Shown here piece by piece: positions 46,787-55,014 of a stretch of 64,000 nucleotides of DNA. Position 1 is the first letter of the stretch. Each line of letters opens with the position of its first letter. The DNA is from Flavobacterium fluviale. GTDB taxonomy: Bacteria; Bacteroidota; Bacteroidia; Flavobacteriales; Flavobacteriaceae. The position numbers were made by a program, and so were the translations under genes. Location of the stretch: assembly GCF_003312915.1 (NCBI RefSeq), contig NZ_CP030261.1:2542001-2606000 (forward strand). Direction: 5' to 3'. Under the pieces are notes generated by a model that was not told the origin of the DNA, did no database searches, and saw only the letters and a program-made list of their open reading frames with translations.

Positions 46787-47371
46787 ATGGCAGATCTGCA
46801 TATTCCAGACGCTCTATTAGTTAAAAACTATGTTGAAGGCAGTGAGGCTGCTTTGGCAACATTGATAAAAAGGCATGAATCTAAGATATATGGTTTTATA
46901 TATTCTAAGATTGCTGATAGAGATATTTCAAATGATATTTTTCAAGATACATTTATTAAAGTAATCAAAACTTTAAAAAGTAATTCTTATAACGAAGAGG
47001 GAAAATTCCTTCCGTGGGTAATGCGAATTTCCCATAACTTGATTGTGGATCATTTCCGTAAAACCAAGAAAATGCCAATGTATAGAGAAACAGAAGAGTT
47101 TTCTATTTTTTCTATTATGTCAGACGACGCATTGACTATTGAAGGTAAAATGATTGTAGATCAAGTTGAAATTGATTTAAAAAAGCTTATCGAAGAACTT
47201 CCTGAAGATCAAAAAGAAGTACTTGTAATGCGAATGTATCAAGATATGAGTTTCAAAGAAATCTCGGAGATTACAGGCGTAAGTATCAATACTGCACTAG
47301 GAAGAATGCGTTATGCATTAATGAATTTGAGAAAAATAATTGAGAAACATCAAATTATTTTAACCAACTAA
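46787..47371 (+). CDS. ECF-type RNA polymerase sigma factor
   Basis: 194 residues with region 2 (NDIFQDTFIKVIKTLKSNSY, FLPWVMRISHNLIVDHFRKT) and region 4 (LPEDQKEVLVMRMYQDMSFK, EITGVSINTALGRMRYALM). Longer than the first sigma factor in this window and not followed by a membrane anti-sigma gene; instead a 47-residue frame lies 50 nt downstream. A housekeeping-like promoter drives it. Target genes cannot be told from sequence. Confidence 0.92.
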   Translation: MADLHIPDALLVKNYVEGSEAALATLIKRHESKIYGFIYSKIADRDISNDIFQDTFIKVIKTLKSNSYNEEGKFLPWVMRISHNLIVDHFRKTKKMPMYRETEEFSIFSIMSDDALTIEGKMIVDQVEIDLKKLIEELPEDQKEVLVMRMYQDMSFKEISEITGVSINTALGRMRYALMNLRKIIEKHQIILTN

Positions 47372-47421
47372 TACTATTTTGATAATTAGCTCGTTATATT
47401 GGTATAAATCATTTTTACAAT

Positions 47422-47565
47422 ATGGCGAAAATTTACTCAAAAAAAGCACTAGCTTCTAAAAATCTTAAACCTAATAAAGAAATCGTTTCTTTCTTATTGA
47501 ATTATTCTCAAGCATTAACTGTAGTTAAGGTTGAAGATAAAAGTTTTGAGATTATAGCTAATTAA
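47422..47565 (+). CDS. Small protein (47 aa) downstream of sigma factor
   Basis: ATG to TAA frame encoding MAKIYSKKALASKNLKPNKE, then VSFLLNYSQALTVVKVED and a short end. Basic N-terminus and a mixed C-terminal half; no membrane segment. It shares the sigma factor's transcript and a terminator follows. I recall similar short proteins next to sigma factors in Flavobacteria but cannot verify. A role as a regulator of the sigma factor is only a guess. Confidence 0.65.
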   Translation: MAKIYSKKALASKNLKPNKEIVSFLLNYSQALTVVKVEDKSFEIIAN

Positions 47566-47630
47566 ACAGCCCACTGCTCCTGTCGGATGTTTATAAAAAT
47601 AAAAACCAAATGGTCGTTTTGGTTCAAATG

Positions 47631-47669
47631 CTCACTATTCGTATGTAGATACAGATAGTGAGTTTTTTT
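47631..47669 (+). terminator. Terminator of the sigma factor operon
   Basis: CTCACTAT and ATAGTGAG arms with a 16-nt loop, then seven T. A second weaker hairpin (AAACCAAA/TTTTGGTT) lies at about 47603-47624. Confidence 0.8.
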
Positions 47670-47928
47670 ATACAAAAATGTTCAGCTCTTTTAATTTTTT
47701 TATAAGTTTTTTATATCATTTTCTGTCTAGTTTTGTTAAAATTTAATATTTTGATTGGATTTTGTGTGTTTATTTAGTTTTTAATTTTATTTTAGTTAAA
47801 AAGTAATTTTTTATTCATTAAAAAAGCTTTTATAAGGATTTTTTCTTAGTAATATTTTTATTTTAAACACTAAATCAAAAACAATAGTAAATTAATATTT
47901 AAATACTTAACCCAAAACCAGATTATTT

Positions 47929-48029
47929 ATGAAAAAAAACTACCCTGCTTTATTTTGTTAAGTTTAATGTTCATTTGATTTTGAGCAGAAAATATTTGGA
48001 CCAGAAAATATTTTTTGCCTGCAAAGTAG
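47929..48029 (+). pseudogene. Possible 5' remnant of a secreted-protein gene
   Basis: An ATG followed by AAA AAA AAC begins a frame that stops after ten codons. Shifted by one base, the sequence reads CFILLSLMFI, stop, F, stop, AENIWTRKYFLPAK, stop: a signal-peptide core followed by a mature start similar to that of flavobacterial exported proteins. At least one frameshift and three stops are needed to explain it. It may be a fossil; coincidence is possible. Confidence 0.35.
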
Positions 48030-48070
48030 TCGAGATAATTTAATTCACTTTTAATTATCTGCTCCACTAC
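48026..48070. repeat. Hairpin upstream of the TPR gene
   Basis: GTAGT and AGATAATT on the left pair with AATTATCT and ACTAC on the right, with small internal mismatches and a loop of about 12 nt. It is not followed by a T run. It lies 48 nt before the ATG at 48118 and could be part of its leader. Confidence 0.5.
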
Positions 48071-48117
48071 GCCTCAATAAAAAGAAATCATTTAATCAAC
48101 CAAAACTTAACTGTAAA

Positions 48118-49182
48118 ATGAAAGAGAAAATAACAATGTTATCATGCCTTTTTATGATAAGCATAGGCGCATTTGCCCAAAAAGATAAAATTAAAGAAGC
48201 GCAATCTTTGTATGAGAAAGGAAAAAGCGAAGAAGCTTTATCAATTTTAACAAAAACAGAATATCTTATTTTGAATGCTCCAGATGAGGATAAATCAGAT
48301 TTTTACTTCTTAAAAGGAAATGTCTTAAAAGATTTAGCTGTAAAAAATATTGATGCGGCAAATAACTTTACATTAGCATCGCAAGCCTATCAAGATGTAT
48401 TTTTATACGAAAACGAATCAGGTAAATTCAAATCTACTGTCAAAGCAAACATGGCTCTAAAAGACATGAAAGCGAGTCTTGTCAATGGTGCATCTGCAGA
48501 TTTTAAAGCTGGAAAATTTAAAGAGAGTGCTGAAAAAAGTTATAAAGTGTATTTGTTTGATAAAAAAGATACGCTTAATTTATTTAACGCAGCATCATCG
48601 TCATTAAACGCAAAAGACTTTAATTCTGCTGTTACTTATTATGAACTCTTGAAAAAGATTAATTTTTCTGGAAAAGGAGTTATGTACTATGCTACAAATA
48701 AGAAAACAAAAGAAGAAGATGCTTTTATTTCGCCAAAAGCAAGAGAATCGGCTATTCAGCAGGGACTCTATGAGAAACCTAGAACAGAATCGATTCCTTC
48801 TAAAAGAATTGAAGTAAATACGAATCTCGCTTATTCTTACCTTGAAAAAAAGGACTATCCGAAAGCAGAAGTAACCTATAATTATGTTCTGGAATTAGAA
48901 CCTAATAATATTGAGGCCTATATTAATTTAGCTTACTTGAAGTTACAGATCAAAAAGGATTTGGCAGAAGAAATTGCGGCATTAGGAACTACGCCAGCTG
49001 AAATGCAGAAATATGATAAATTGAATGCTAGAAAGGATGATATAACTCGAAGTGCGATTCCGTATCTAAAAAAGGCGCTTAGTATTGAACCTAAAAATCA
49101 AGACGCTGCAAAAATTCTCTTAGGAGTTTATCGTTCGCTGGACATGACGGCAGAGTATAATGCTTTAAAATCAGGAATGTAA
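48118..49182 (+). CDS. Secreted tetratricopeptide repeat protein
   Basis: 354 residues, signal peptide ending near IGAFAQ. Helical repeats: KIKEAQSLYEKGKSEEALSI at about 25-45, then ASADFKAGKFKESAEKSYKV, FNAASSSLNAKDFNSAVTYY and, after a charged segment, TNLAYSYLEKKDYPKAEVTY with NLAYLKLQIKK. At least five TPR-like units. A periplasmic scaffold or outer-membrane associated protein is likely; partner unknown. Ends in a terminator shared with the convergent nth gene. Confidence 0.85.
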   Translation: MKEKITMLSCLFMISIGAFAQKDKIKEAQSLYEKGKSEEALSILTKTEYLILNAPDEDKSDFYFLKGNVLKDLAVKNIDAANNFTLASQAYQDVFLYENESGKFKSTVKANMALKDMKASLVNGASADFKAGKFKESAEKSYKVYLFDKKDTLNLFNAASSSLNAKDFNSAVTYYELLKKINFSGKGVMYYATNKKTKEEDAFISPKARESAIQQGLYEKPRTESIPSKRIEVNTNLAYSYLEKKDYPKAEVTYNYVLELEPNNIEAYINLAYLKLQIKKDLAEEIAALGTTPAEMQKYDKLNARKDDITRSAIPYLKKALSIEPKNQDAAKILLGVYRSLDMTAEYNALKSGM

Positions 49183-49210
49183 TTTTAAAACACAAAGTTA
49201 TAAAGAAGCA

Positions 49211-49246
49211 AAGGCACAAAGTTTTTATTTTGTGCCTTGTTTTTTA
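49211..49246. terminator. Bidirectional terminator overlapping the nth stop
   Basis: AAGGCACAAA and TTTGTGCCTT arms (49211-49237). The right arm and T run encode the last residues of Nth (KKQGTK), so the hairpin overlaps its stop codon at 49225. Confidence 0.75.
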
Positions 49247-49902
49247 GAAGGTTTTGGGGTTTCCATTTCTTCAATAATAGATTTTTTTCCAATTGTTTTG
49301 GTAATGATATCTTTTTCTAAGCTCCATCCTCTTGCAGGTGAATATTCACGGCCGTACCAAATTATCTGAAGATGTAAGTCGTTCCATAATTCTCTTGGAA
49401 ATAATCTTTTTGCGTCTTTTTCAGTTTGAGCCACATTTTTTCCATTCGATAAATTCCAGCGGTACATTAGTCTATGGATATGTGTATCAACAGGAAAAGC
49501 AGGAACTCCAAAAGCCTGGGACATTACCACACTTGCAGTTTTATGTCCAACAGCAGGTAAAGCTTCAAGCGCTTCAAAACTTTGCGGTACTTCGCCGTTA
49601 TGCTTTTCAATTAAAATCTCTGATAAACCGTAAATCCCTTTTGATTTCATAGGTGATAAACCACAAGGACGGATTATTTCCTTAATTTCTTCTACAGACA
49701 TTTTAACCATGTCATACGGATTATCAGCCTTTGCAAATAATAAAGGAGTAATTTGATTTACACGCACATCTGTACATTGAGCAGAAAGCAAAACGGCAAT
49801 CAAAAGCGTGTAAGGATCTTTATGGTCTAGCGGTACAGGTATGGTAGGGTAGAGTTCTTTTAACGTATTTATAACAAATTGTACGCGAGCTTCTTTATTC
49901 AT
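49225..49902 (-). CDS. nth: Endonuclease III (Nth), without Fe-S cluster cysteines
   Basis: 225 residues. Base excision repair glycosylase/AP lyase for oxidised pyrimidines. The helix-hairpin-helix LEALPAVGHKTASVV carries the catalytic Lys121, and Asp139 lies in FPVDTHIHR, matching E. coli K120 and D138. The C-terminal region, normally Cys-x6-Cys-x2-Cys-x5-Cys for a 4Fe-4S cluster, reads WYGREYSPARGWSLEKD and has no cysteine. The cluster is therefore absent. Divergent from bcp. Confidence 0.93.
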   Translation of the reverse strand: MNKEARVQFVINTLKELYPTIPVPLDHKDPYTLLIAVLLSAQCTDVRVNQITPLLFAKADNPYDMVKMSVEEIKEIIRPCGLSPMKSKGIYGLSEILIEKHNGEVPQSFEALEALPAVGHKTASVVMSQAFGVPAFPVDTHIHRLMYRWNLSNGKNVAQTEKDAKRLFPRELWNDLHLQIIWYGREYSPARGWSLEKDIITKTIGKKSIIEEMETPKPSKKQGTK

Positions 49903-49969
49903 TTCCGTATTTTTAATCCCGTAAAAATAATGAATTCTAAGTTATGAGTTAAGAGTTGGCGGTATAAGT

Positions 49970-49977
49970 TATCTTTG
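49970..49977 (+). promoter_or_regulatory. -7 box TATCTTTG of bcp
   Basis: TAnnTTTG match 44 nt before the ATG at 50022; a TTG at 49956 is too close to be the -33 box. Confidence 0.5.
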
Positions 49978-50021
49978 AATTTTAATCTAAACTCTAAAAT
50001 CAACAATCTAAAATAAGAAAT

Positions 50022-50474
50022 ATGACAACATTAAAAGCAGGGGATGAAGCACCAAATTTTTCTGGCGTAGATCAAGACGGAAAAGCACATAAACTGGCAG
50101 ATTATGCTGGGAAAAAATTAGTAGTCTTCTTTTATCCAAAAGCAAGTACACCGGGATGTACCGCCGAAGCTTGTGATTTGAGAGATAATTTTGAACGTTT
50201 TAAAGCTAATAATTATGAGCTTTTAGGTGTTAGTGCTGATAATCAGAAAGCACAGTCTAAATTTAAAGATAAATACGAGTTTCCTTTTCCTTTAATTGCA
50301 GACGAAGACAAGTCGGTTATCAATGCGTTTGGAGTTTGGGGACCTAAAAAGTTCATGGGGAAAGAGTACGACGGAATCCATAGAACAACTTTTGTAATTG
50401 ATGAAAAAGGAATTATTGAAGAAGTTATAGAAAAAGTAAAAACAAAAGAACACGCAGCACAGATTTTAAAATAA
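50022..50474 (+). CDS. bcp: Thioredoxin-dependent thiol peroxidase (Bcp)
   Basis: 150 residues, atypical 2-Cys peroxiredoxin. Peroxidatic Cys in KASTPGCTAEACDLRDN with a resolving Cys five residues later, Thr two residues before, and a C-terminal block GVWGPKKFMGKEYDGIHRTT. It reduces hydrogen and alkyl peroxides with thioredoxin. The stop codon lies exactly where a 205-bp tandem array begins. Confidence 0.95.
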   Translation: MTTLKAGDEAPNFSGVDQDGKAHKLADYAGKKLVVFFYPKASTPGCTAEACDLRDNFERFKANNYELLGVSADNQKAQSKFKDKYEFPFPLIADEDKSVINAFGVWGPKKFMGKEYDGIHRTTFVIDEKGIIEEVIEKVKTKEHAAQILK

Positions 50475-51590
50475 ATTTTTTGTTTTAAGTTTTCTTTGTT
50501 TCAGGTTTCATTTTGAACATGGCGTGTGATTTTTTTAACGCAAAGTACGCTAAGTTTTTTATTCATTTGTGGCCTTTATAAACACAAAGTCCGCAAAGCT
50601 AAGTCAGTACAAAGCTTTGTGAACTTTATGGTAAATTTTTTGTTTCAAGTTTTCTTTGTTTCAGGTTTTATGTTAAACTTGGCGTGTGATTTTTTTAACG
50701 CAAAGCACGCTGAGTTTTTTATTTATTTTTCGCGTTTATAGACACAAAGTTCGCAAAGCTAAATCAACACAAAGCTTTGTGAACTTTATTTTTTTTATTA
50801 CAATTAGTTTATCAAAAAATCTTAGTGCACTCTGTGGTAAATTTTTTGTTTCAAGTTTTCTTTGTTTCAGGTTTTATGTTAAACTTGGCGTGTGATTTTT
50901 TTAACGCAAAGCACGCTGAGTTTTTATTCATTCGTGGCGTTTATAAACACAAAGTCCGCAAAGCAAAGTCAGTACAAAGCTTTGTGAACTTTGTGTTTTT
51001 TTTATAAATCTAGCTTGTCAAAAATCTTAGTGCCCTCTGTGGTAAATTTTTTGTTTCAAGTTTAATTTTTTTCAGGTTTTATGTTAAACTTGGCGTGTGA
51101 TTTTTTTAACGCAAAGCACGCTGAGTTTTTATTCATTCACGGCGTTTATAAACACAAAGTCCGCAAAGCTAAATCAATACAAAGCTTTGTGAACTTTGTG
51201 TTTTTTATTACAATTAGTTTATCAAAAATCTTAGTGCCCTCTGTGGTAAATTTTTTGTTTCAAGTTTAATTTTTTTTTAGGTTTTATGTTAAACTTAGCG
51301 TGTGATTTTTTTAACGCAAAGCACGCTAAGTTTTTTATTCATTTGTAGCGTTTATAAACACAAAGTCCGCAAAGCTAAATCCATACAAAGCTTTGCGAAC
51401 TTTGTGTTTTTTATAAATCTAGCATATCAAAAAATCTTAGTGTACTCTGTGGTAAAAATTTTATATTTCAAGTTTTTCATCTGGTAAAGCTAAATCAACA
51501 CAAAGCTTTGCGGACTTTGTATTTTTATAAAACCCAGTTTATCAAAAAATCTTAGCGTACTTTGCGTTAAAAAATTAAAATGCAAAGACC
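50473..51590. repeat. Tandem array, 205-bp period
   Basis: Copies begin AAATTTTTTGTTT at 50473 (short, about 160 bp), 50633, 50839, 51044 and 51248 and a degenerate one at 51454. Spacings are 160, 206, 205, 204 and 206 nt. Each unit includes AACGCAAAGCACGCTGAG, then a hairpin with arms AACACAAAGTCCGCAAAGCT and AGCTTTGTGAACTTTGTGTT (two mismatches), a T-rich tail and CTTAGTGCCCTCTGTGG. Frames in the array repeat with it, so they are not genes. It separates converging genes. Confidence 0.95.
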
Positions 51591-51610
51591 AGCATGAAAC
51601 TTGAAAAAAC

Positions 51611-51652
51611 AAAAAAAAGTCCCAAAAAGAAATTTCCTTTTGAGACTTTTTA
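51611..51652 (-). terminator. Terminator of the conserved unknown gene
   Basis: Arms AAAAGTCTCAAAAGGAAA and TTTCTTTTTGGGACTTTT pair with two mismatches on the minus strand, followed by a T run. It starts right at the stop codon (51653). Confidence 0.75.
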
Positions 51653-53113
51653 TTAAGCATTTTGCTCAAGCTCTTTCTGTGGATGATATCCAAAAAGATG
51701 ATGCTCTTTTATAATTTCGGCAACTCCAGAAGGAAGCATAGGTTCCCAGCCGGTTTTACCTTGTCCAATCATTTTTAGTACTTCGCGAGAGAATACATTT
51801 AATATATTTGGGTTATAATCTTTAATGTCGACAACTTTACCGTTAAACTTAAAGAATTTATATAATTCTTTCATTCTCGGGTGAACTTTTAGATTATCAG
51901 AAGTGATAATTTCTCCATCTTCACCTAACATTGGATACAAGAATACTTTCATATCTCGGTAAAATAATTTTCCAAAAGCTTCAAGAATTCCACCGCTCAA
52001 ATGACGATAATATTTCTCATCAAAAATATCAATAAGGTTGTTTACACCCATTGCCAGTCCCATACGGGCCTTGGTATAATTAGAAAAATATTCAACCACT
52101 TTATAATACTCCTGGAAATTAGAAATCATTACAGTCTGGCCCAGCGAACAGAGTAATTCGGCTCTGTCCATAAAGTCACGTTCGTCAATTTCACCATCTG
52201 AACGCAGGTTAGAAAGTGTAATTTCAAAAACAACAAGTGTATTATTTTTTTCAACTTTATTTTCTTCAAGAAACATTTTTAATGATTTCTCGTACATGTC
52301 AAGATTGACATTAGTAACCGGACGGAAACTTCCTCTAAAGGCAAGAAGATTCTTTTTGTATAAAACAGCTGCAGGCAGAATATTTTTTCCTTCTGGATTA
52401 AACATTACGGCATCTGTCATTCCGTTTTTAACCAATTGCAGACTCATCAAACGGTTGTCGACATCGGCAAAACGAGGTCCAGAAAAGTTAATGGTGTCGA
52501 TTTCTAATTGGTCTTTATCTAAGTGATCGTATAAATAACGAAGTAATCGTTTAGGATCGTTGTATTTGTAAAAAGCACCGTAAATTAAGTTTACACCTAA
52601 AATCCCTAGTGTTTCTTGTTGTAATCTTGCATCGGTCTCTTTAAAACGAATGTGCAGAATAATTTCGTTATAAGCTTCGTCTGGTTCTATCTGGTATCTA
52701 ATTCCAACCCATCCGTGACCTTTAAATTGTTTGGCAAAATCTATTGTGGCTACAGTGTTAGCGTAACTAAAAAAAAGTTTTGTGGGGTGTTTTTCTCGAC
52801 TTAGACGTTCTTCGATGATTTGTCCTTCGTGAGTCAGCATTTTTTTTAAACGCTCTTCGGTAACATATCTTCCATCACTTTCTACTCCATAAACCGCATC
52901 ACTAAAATCTTTATCATAGGCAGACATTGCTTTTGCAATTGTTCCCGATGAACCTCCAGATCTAAAAAAGTGTCTAACTGTCTCTTGTCCAGCTCCTATT
53001 TCAGCAAACGTTCCGTAAATATTCTCGTTTAAATTAATGCGTAAAGCTTTGTCTTTTATAGAAGGAATCTGTTCGATGACCTTGTCACCCTTGAGTTTTA
53101 TTTCTGTACCCAT
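51653..53113 (-). CDS. Conserved soluble protein of unknown function (486 aa)
   Basis: 486 residues, no signal peptide or membrane segment. The start MGTEIKLKGDKVIEQIPSIK and the segments INLNENIYGTFAEIGAGQET, FRSGGSSGTIAKAMSAYDK and HGWVGIRYQIEPDEAYNEI look strongly constrained. I recall this protein as widely conserved with inconsistent labels (TonB receptor, nucleotide adenylyltransferase), neither of which is supported by what I see: no barrel, no HxGH motif. Its GAGQETVRHFF block may bind a ligand. Transcribed alone, with a -7 box upstream. Confidence 0.75.
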   Translation of the reverse strand: MGTEIKLKGDKVIEQIPSIKDKALRINLNENIYGTFAEIGAGQETVRHFFRSGGSSGTIAKAMSAYDKDFSDAVYGVESDGRYVTEERLKKMLTHEGQIIEERLSREKHPTKLFFSYANTVATIDFAKQFKGHGWVGIRYQIEPDEAYNEIILHIRFKETDARLQQETLGILGVNLIYGAFYKYNDPKRLLRYLYDHLDKDQLEIDTINFSGPRFADVDNRLMSLQLVKNGMTDAVMFNPEGKNILPAAVLYKKNLLAFRGSFRPVTNVNLDMYEKSLKMFLEENKVEKNNTLVVFEITLSNLRSDGEIDERDFMDRAELLCSLGQTVMISNFQEYYKVVEYFSNYTKARMGLAMGVNNLIDIFDEKYYRHLSGGILEAFGKLFYRDMKVFLYPMLGEDGEIITSDNLKVHPRMKELYKFFKFNGKVVDIKDYNPNILNVFSREVLKMIGQGKTGWEPMLPSGVAEIIKEHHLFGYHPQKELEQNA

Positions 53114-53135
53114 TTTATTTTAAATAGATTTGTTA

Positions 53136-53143
53136 CAAAGTTA
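53136..53143 (-). promoter_or_regulatory. -7 box TAACTTTG of the conserved unknown gene
   Basis: TAnnTTTG match on the minus strand, 22 nt before the ATG at 53113. Confidence 0.55.
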
Positions 53144-53177
53144 GTAAATTAGGCTTCTAATGAAAGAGAATTAATCC

Positions 53178-53185
53178 TATTTTTG
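53178..53185 (+). promoter_or_regulatory. -7 box TATTTTTG of the MBL hydrolase gene
   Basis: TAnnTTTG match 18 nt before the TTG start at 53204; supports that start. Confidence 0.55.
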
Positions 53186-53203
53186 TAAAAAAATTAAGTT
53201 CAA

Positions 53204-53968
53204 TTGAAGGTTTATTTTTTAGGTACAGGTACTTCCCAAGGTATTCCGATTATCGGAATCGATCATCCAGTTTGTAAAAGCACTGATGCTAAGGATAAAA
53301 GGCTTCGTGTATCCATTTGGATTACATGGGACGAGCATTCTTATGTTATCGATTGCGGCCCCGATTTTAGACAGCAGATGCTTTCTTGCGGATGCACAAA
53401 ACTCGATGCAATTTTATTTACTCACGAACACGCAGATCATACCGCTGGTTTAGACGATATTCGCCCGTTTAATTTTAGACAGGGAGAAATTCCTATTTAT
53501 GGGCATCAGCGTGTTTTGGATAATTTGAGACGTCGTTTTGATTATGTTTTTGAAACGGTCAATAAATATCCAGGAGCTCCAAGTGTAAAAACAATTGAGG
53601 TGAAAAATAATGTTCCGTTTGAAATCGGAGACAAAATAGCAGTTCCAATCAGCGCTATGCACGGCGATTTACAGGTTTTTGGCTATAGAATCGATGATTT
53701 TGCGTACCTGACAGATGTAAAAACAATCGAACAAGCTGAAATTGATAAACTGAAAGGCCTAAAAGTTTTGGTGGTAAATGCTTTGAGAGTTGAACCTCAT
53801 GATACACATTTTAACCTGCAGGAAGCACTAGATTTTATCAATCTCGTTAAACCCGAAAAAGCGTATTTAACGCATATCAGCCACGTTTTAGGTTTTCATG
53901 AAGAAGTACAAAAAACGCTTCCGGAAAATGTTTTTCTTGCTTATGACAATTTAGATATTACAATTTAA
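53204..53968 (+). CDS. MBL-fold metallo-hydrolase (PhnP-like)
   Basis: 254 residues starting at a TTG, as no ATG precedes the N-terminal strand MKVYFLGTGTSQGIPIIG. The metal site HxHxDH is FTHEHADHTAGLDD, with further ligands in AMHGDLQVFG, YLTDVKTIEQ and THISHVLGFHEE. The GTGTSQGIP and CGPDFRQQ blocks match PhnP and related phosphodiesterases acting on cyclic or diester phosphates. No phosphonate genes are nearby. Followed by two small genes in the same direction. Confidence 0.88.
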   Translation: MKVYFLGTGTSQGIPIIGIDHPVCKSTDAKDKRLRVSIWITWDEHSYVIDCGPDFRQQMLSCGCTKLDAILFTHEHADHTAGLDDIRPFNFRQGEIPIYGHQRVLDNLRRRFDYVFETVNKYPGAPSVKTIEVKNNVPFEIGDKIAVPISAMHGDLQVFGYRIDDFAYLTDVKTIEQAEIDKLKGLKVLVVNALRVEPHDTHFNLQEALDFINLVKPEKAYLTHISHVLGFHEEVQKTLPENVFLAYDNLDITI

Positions 53969-53980
53969 TTATACTACAAA

Positions 53981-54484
53981 ATGAAAAAATCCTTAATGCT
54001 TTATCTTTTTATTCTAGCCATTTTAATGAATGTTTTTACGTATGCGTTCTACAGCGGTGAAGTAAAATTTGCACAGAATAGATATGATAAAACAACTAAG
54101 AAACTAAGAGACAGCATTAATCTAGTAAAAACGCAATTAGCCGAAGCTGATTATTTTTCTCTGGAACATAACGAAAATGCTCAAAATTACTTTGATAACA
54201 GTGCTTCGGGCGGAAAAGTAATTTTGTACGAAAAACTGATTCCAGTTGTAACTGAAAAATTATTAGACTACAACGCAAACCCAAAAGGGAATCCGTATAC
54301 TGGTCAAGATCAGATTGGTCCGAATAAATTTATCATCAATAAAGTAAAAATTTTAAACCACAGATGGATCATTGCAGATTACAGCAATGGTGAATTATGG
54401 GGAGAAGTCTTGTTAAAATACTTTGTTGATAACGATGATAATATTACTTTTGAAGTAAATCAAACTTGGTTATATCAAAAATAG
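53981..54484 (+). CDS. Membrane-anchored protein of unknown function
   Basis: 167 residues: one N-terminal hydrophobic helix (about 5-24, LMLYLFILAILMNVFTYAFY), then a coiled-coil-like stretch (KTTKKLRDSINLVKTQLAEA) and an alpha/beta part (FIINKVKILNHRWIIADYSN). No family recognised. It starts 12 nt after the MBL gene, so it is in the same operon. A terminator hairpin overlaps its stop codon. Confidence 0.75.
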   Translation: MKKSLMLYLFILAILMNVFTYAFYSGEVKFAQNRYDKTTKKLRDSINLVKTQLAEADYFSLEHNENAQNYFDNSASGGKVILYEKLIPVVTEKLLDYNANPKGNPYTGQDQIGPNKFIINKVKILNHRWIIADYSNGELWGEVLLKYFVDNDDNITFEVNQTWLYQK

Positions 54485-54507
54485 GATTTTATAATCCTAT
54501 TTTTTTT
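54477..54507 (+). terminator. Terminator overlapping a stop codon
   Basis: AAAATAGGATT and AATCCTATTTT arms with a 5-nt loop and eight T. The TAG stop (54482-54484) is in the left arm. Confidence 0.85.
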
Positions 54508-54529
54508 GACCTTTAAATAAATTAGGATT

Positions 54530-54955
54530 ATGAAAAAGATGTTTTTGTTTTTGATTATGGCGAGCGCGTTTTCCTGCGCCAAAAAAGTTTCTCAGGAAAA
54601 TGTAAATACAACTTCAAAAGAGCCGGTAAAAGAAGCCGTTGTGGGAGCAGATGCCGATTCTCACGGTTGTAAAGCTTCTGCTGGATATACTTGGTCAACA
54701 CTTAAAAAAGAATGTATCCGAATTTTCGAAGGGACAAAACTGTCACATTATGATGATGGTAAAACGTACACTACAGCATCATATGTAATCTTTGATGGAG
54801 ACAAAGCGGAACTTTTTCTGGACACTCAAAAAGAATCCATCATTTTAGAAAGAAACTCCGAAGGCGATTCTTGGGTTAACGGCGATTGGCAGTTAATTCC
54901 TTGGAAAGGTTATGTGTTGAAGAAAAACGGAAAGATTCTTTATACTGGACAGTAA
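54530..54955 (+). CDS. Lipoprotein of unknown function
   Basis: 141 residues with lipobox SAFSCAKK (Cys16). After a polar linker the domain begins SHGCKASAGYTWSTLKKECI with two cysteines that may form a disulfide, and continues with beta-rich segments (KAELFLDTQKESIILERN, WQLIPWKGYVLKKNGK). Similar small lipoproteins with a GYTWS..K.ECIR motif are seen in Bacteroidota; function unknown. Ends in a convergent region carrying a phrase repeat (GTCGCAGTTTGCAGTTTG) at 54960-55014. Confidence 0.78.
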   Translation: MKKMFLFLIMASAFSCAKKVSQENVNTTSKEPVKEAVVGADADSHGCKASAGYTWSTLKKECIRIFEGTKLSHYDDGKTYTTASYVIFDGDKAELFLDTQKESIILERNSEGDSWVNGDWQLIPWKGYVLKKNGKILYTGQ

Positions 54956-55014
54956 AAGCTTACAGTCTAGGTCGCAGTTTGCAGTTTGTTGAGACTGAAA
55001 ACTGCGACTGAATA

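Larger units (their letters stand above)
47670..48117. other. Intergenic region with gene remnant and hairpin
   Basis: 448 nt. The first part is AT-rich and empty. A broken reading frame lies at 47929-48029 and a hairpin at 48026-48070; see those entries. No promoter box matches well before the TPR gene. Confidence 0.5.

Noticed and set aside
50526..51487. A series of overlapping open frames with similar proteins (KHKVRKAKS, FFNAKHAEF)
   Set aside because: They are translations of the 205-bp tandem array; the similarity comes from the DNA repeats, starts and ends fall at random, and there is no promoter.
50473..51590. CRISPR-like array
   Set aside because: Units are 205 bp and similar along their whole length; there are no short direct repeats with unique spacers and no cas genes.
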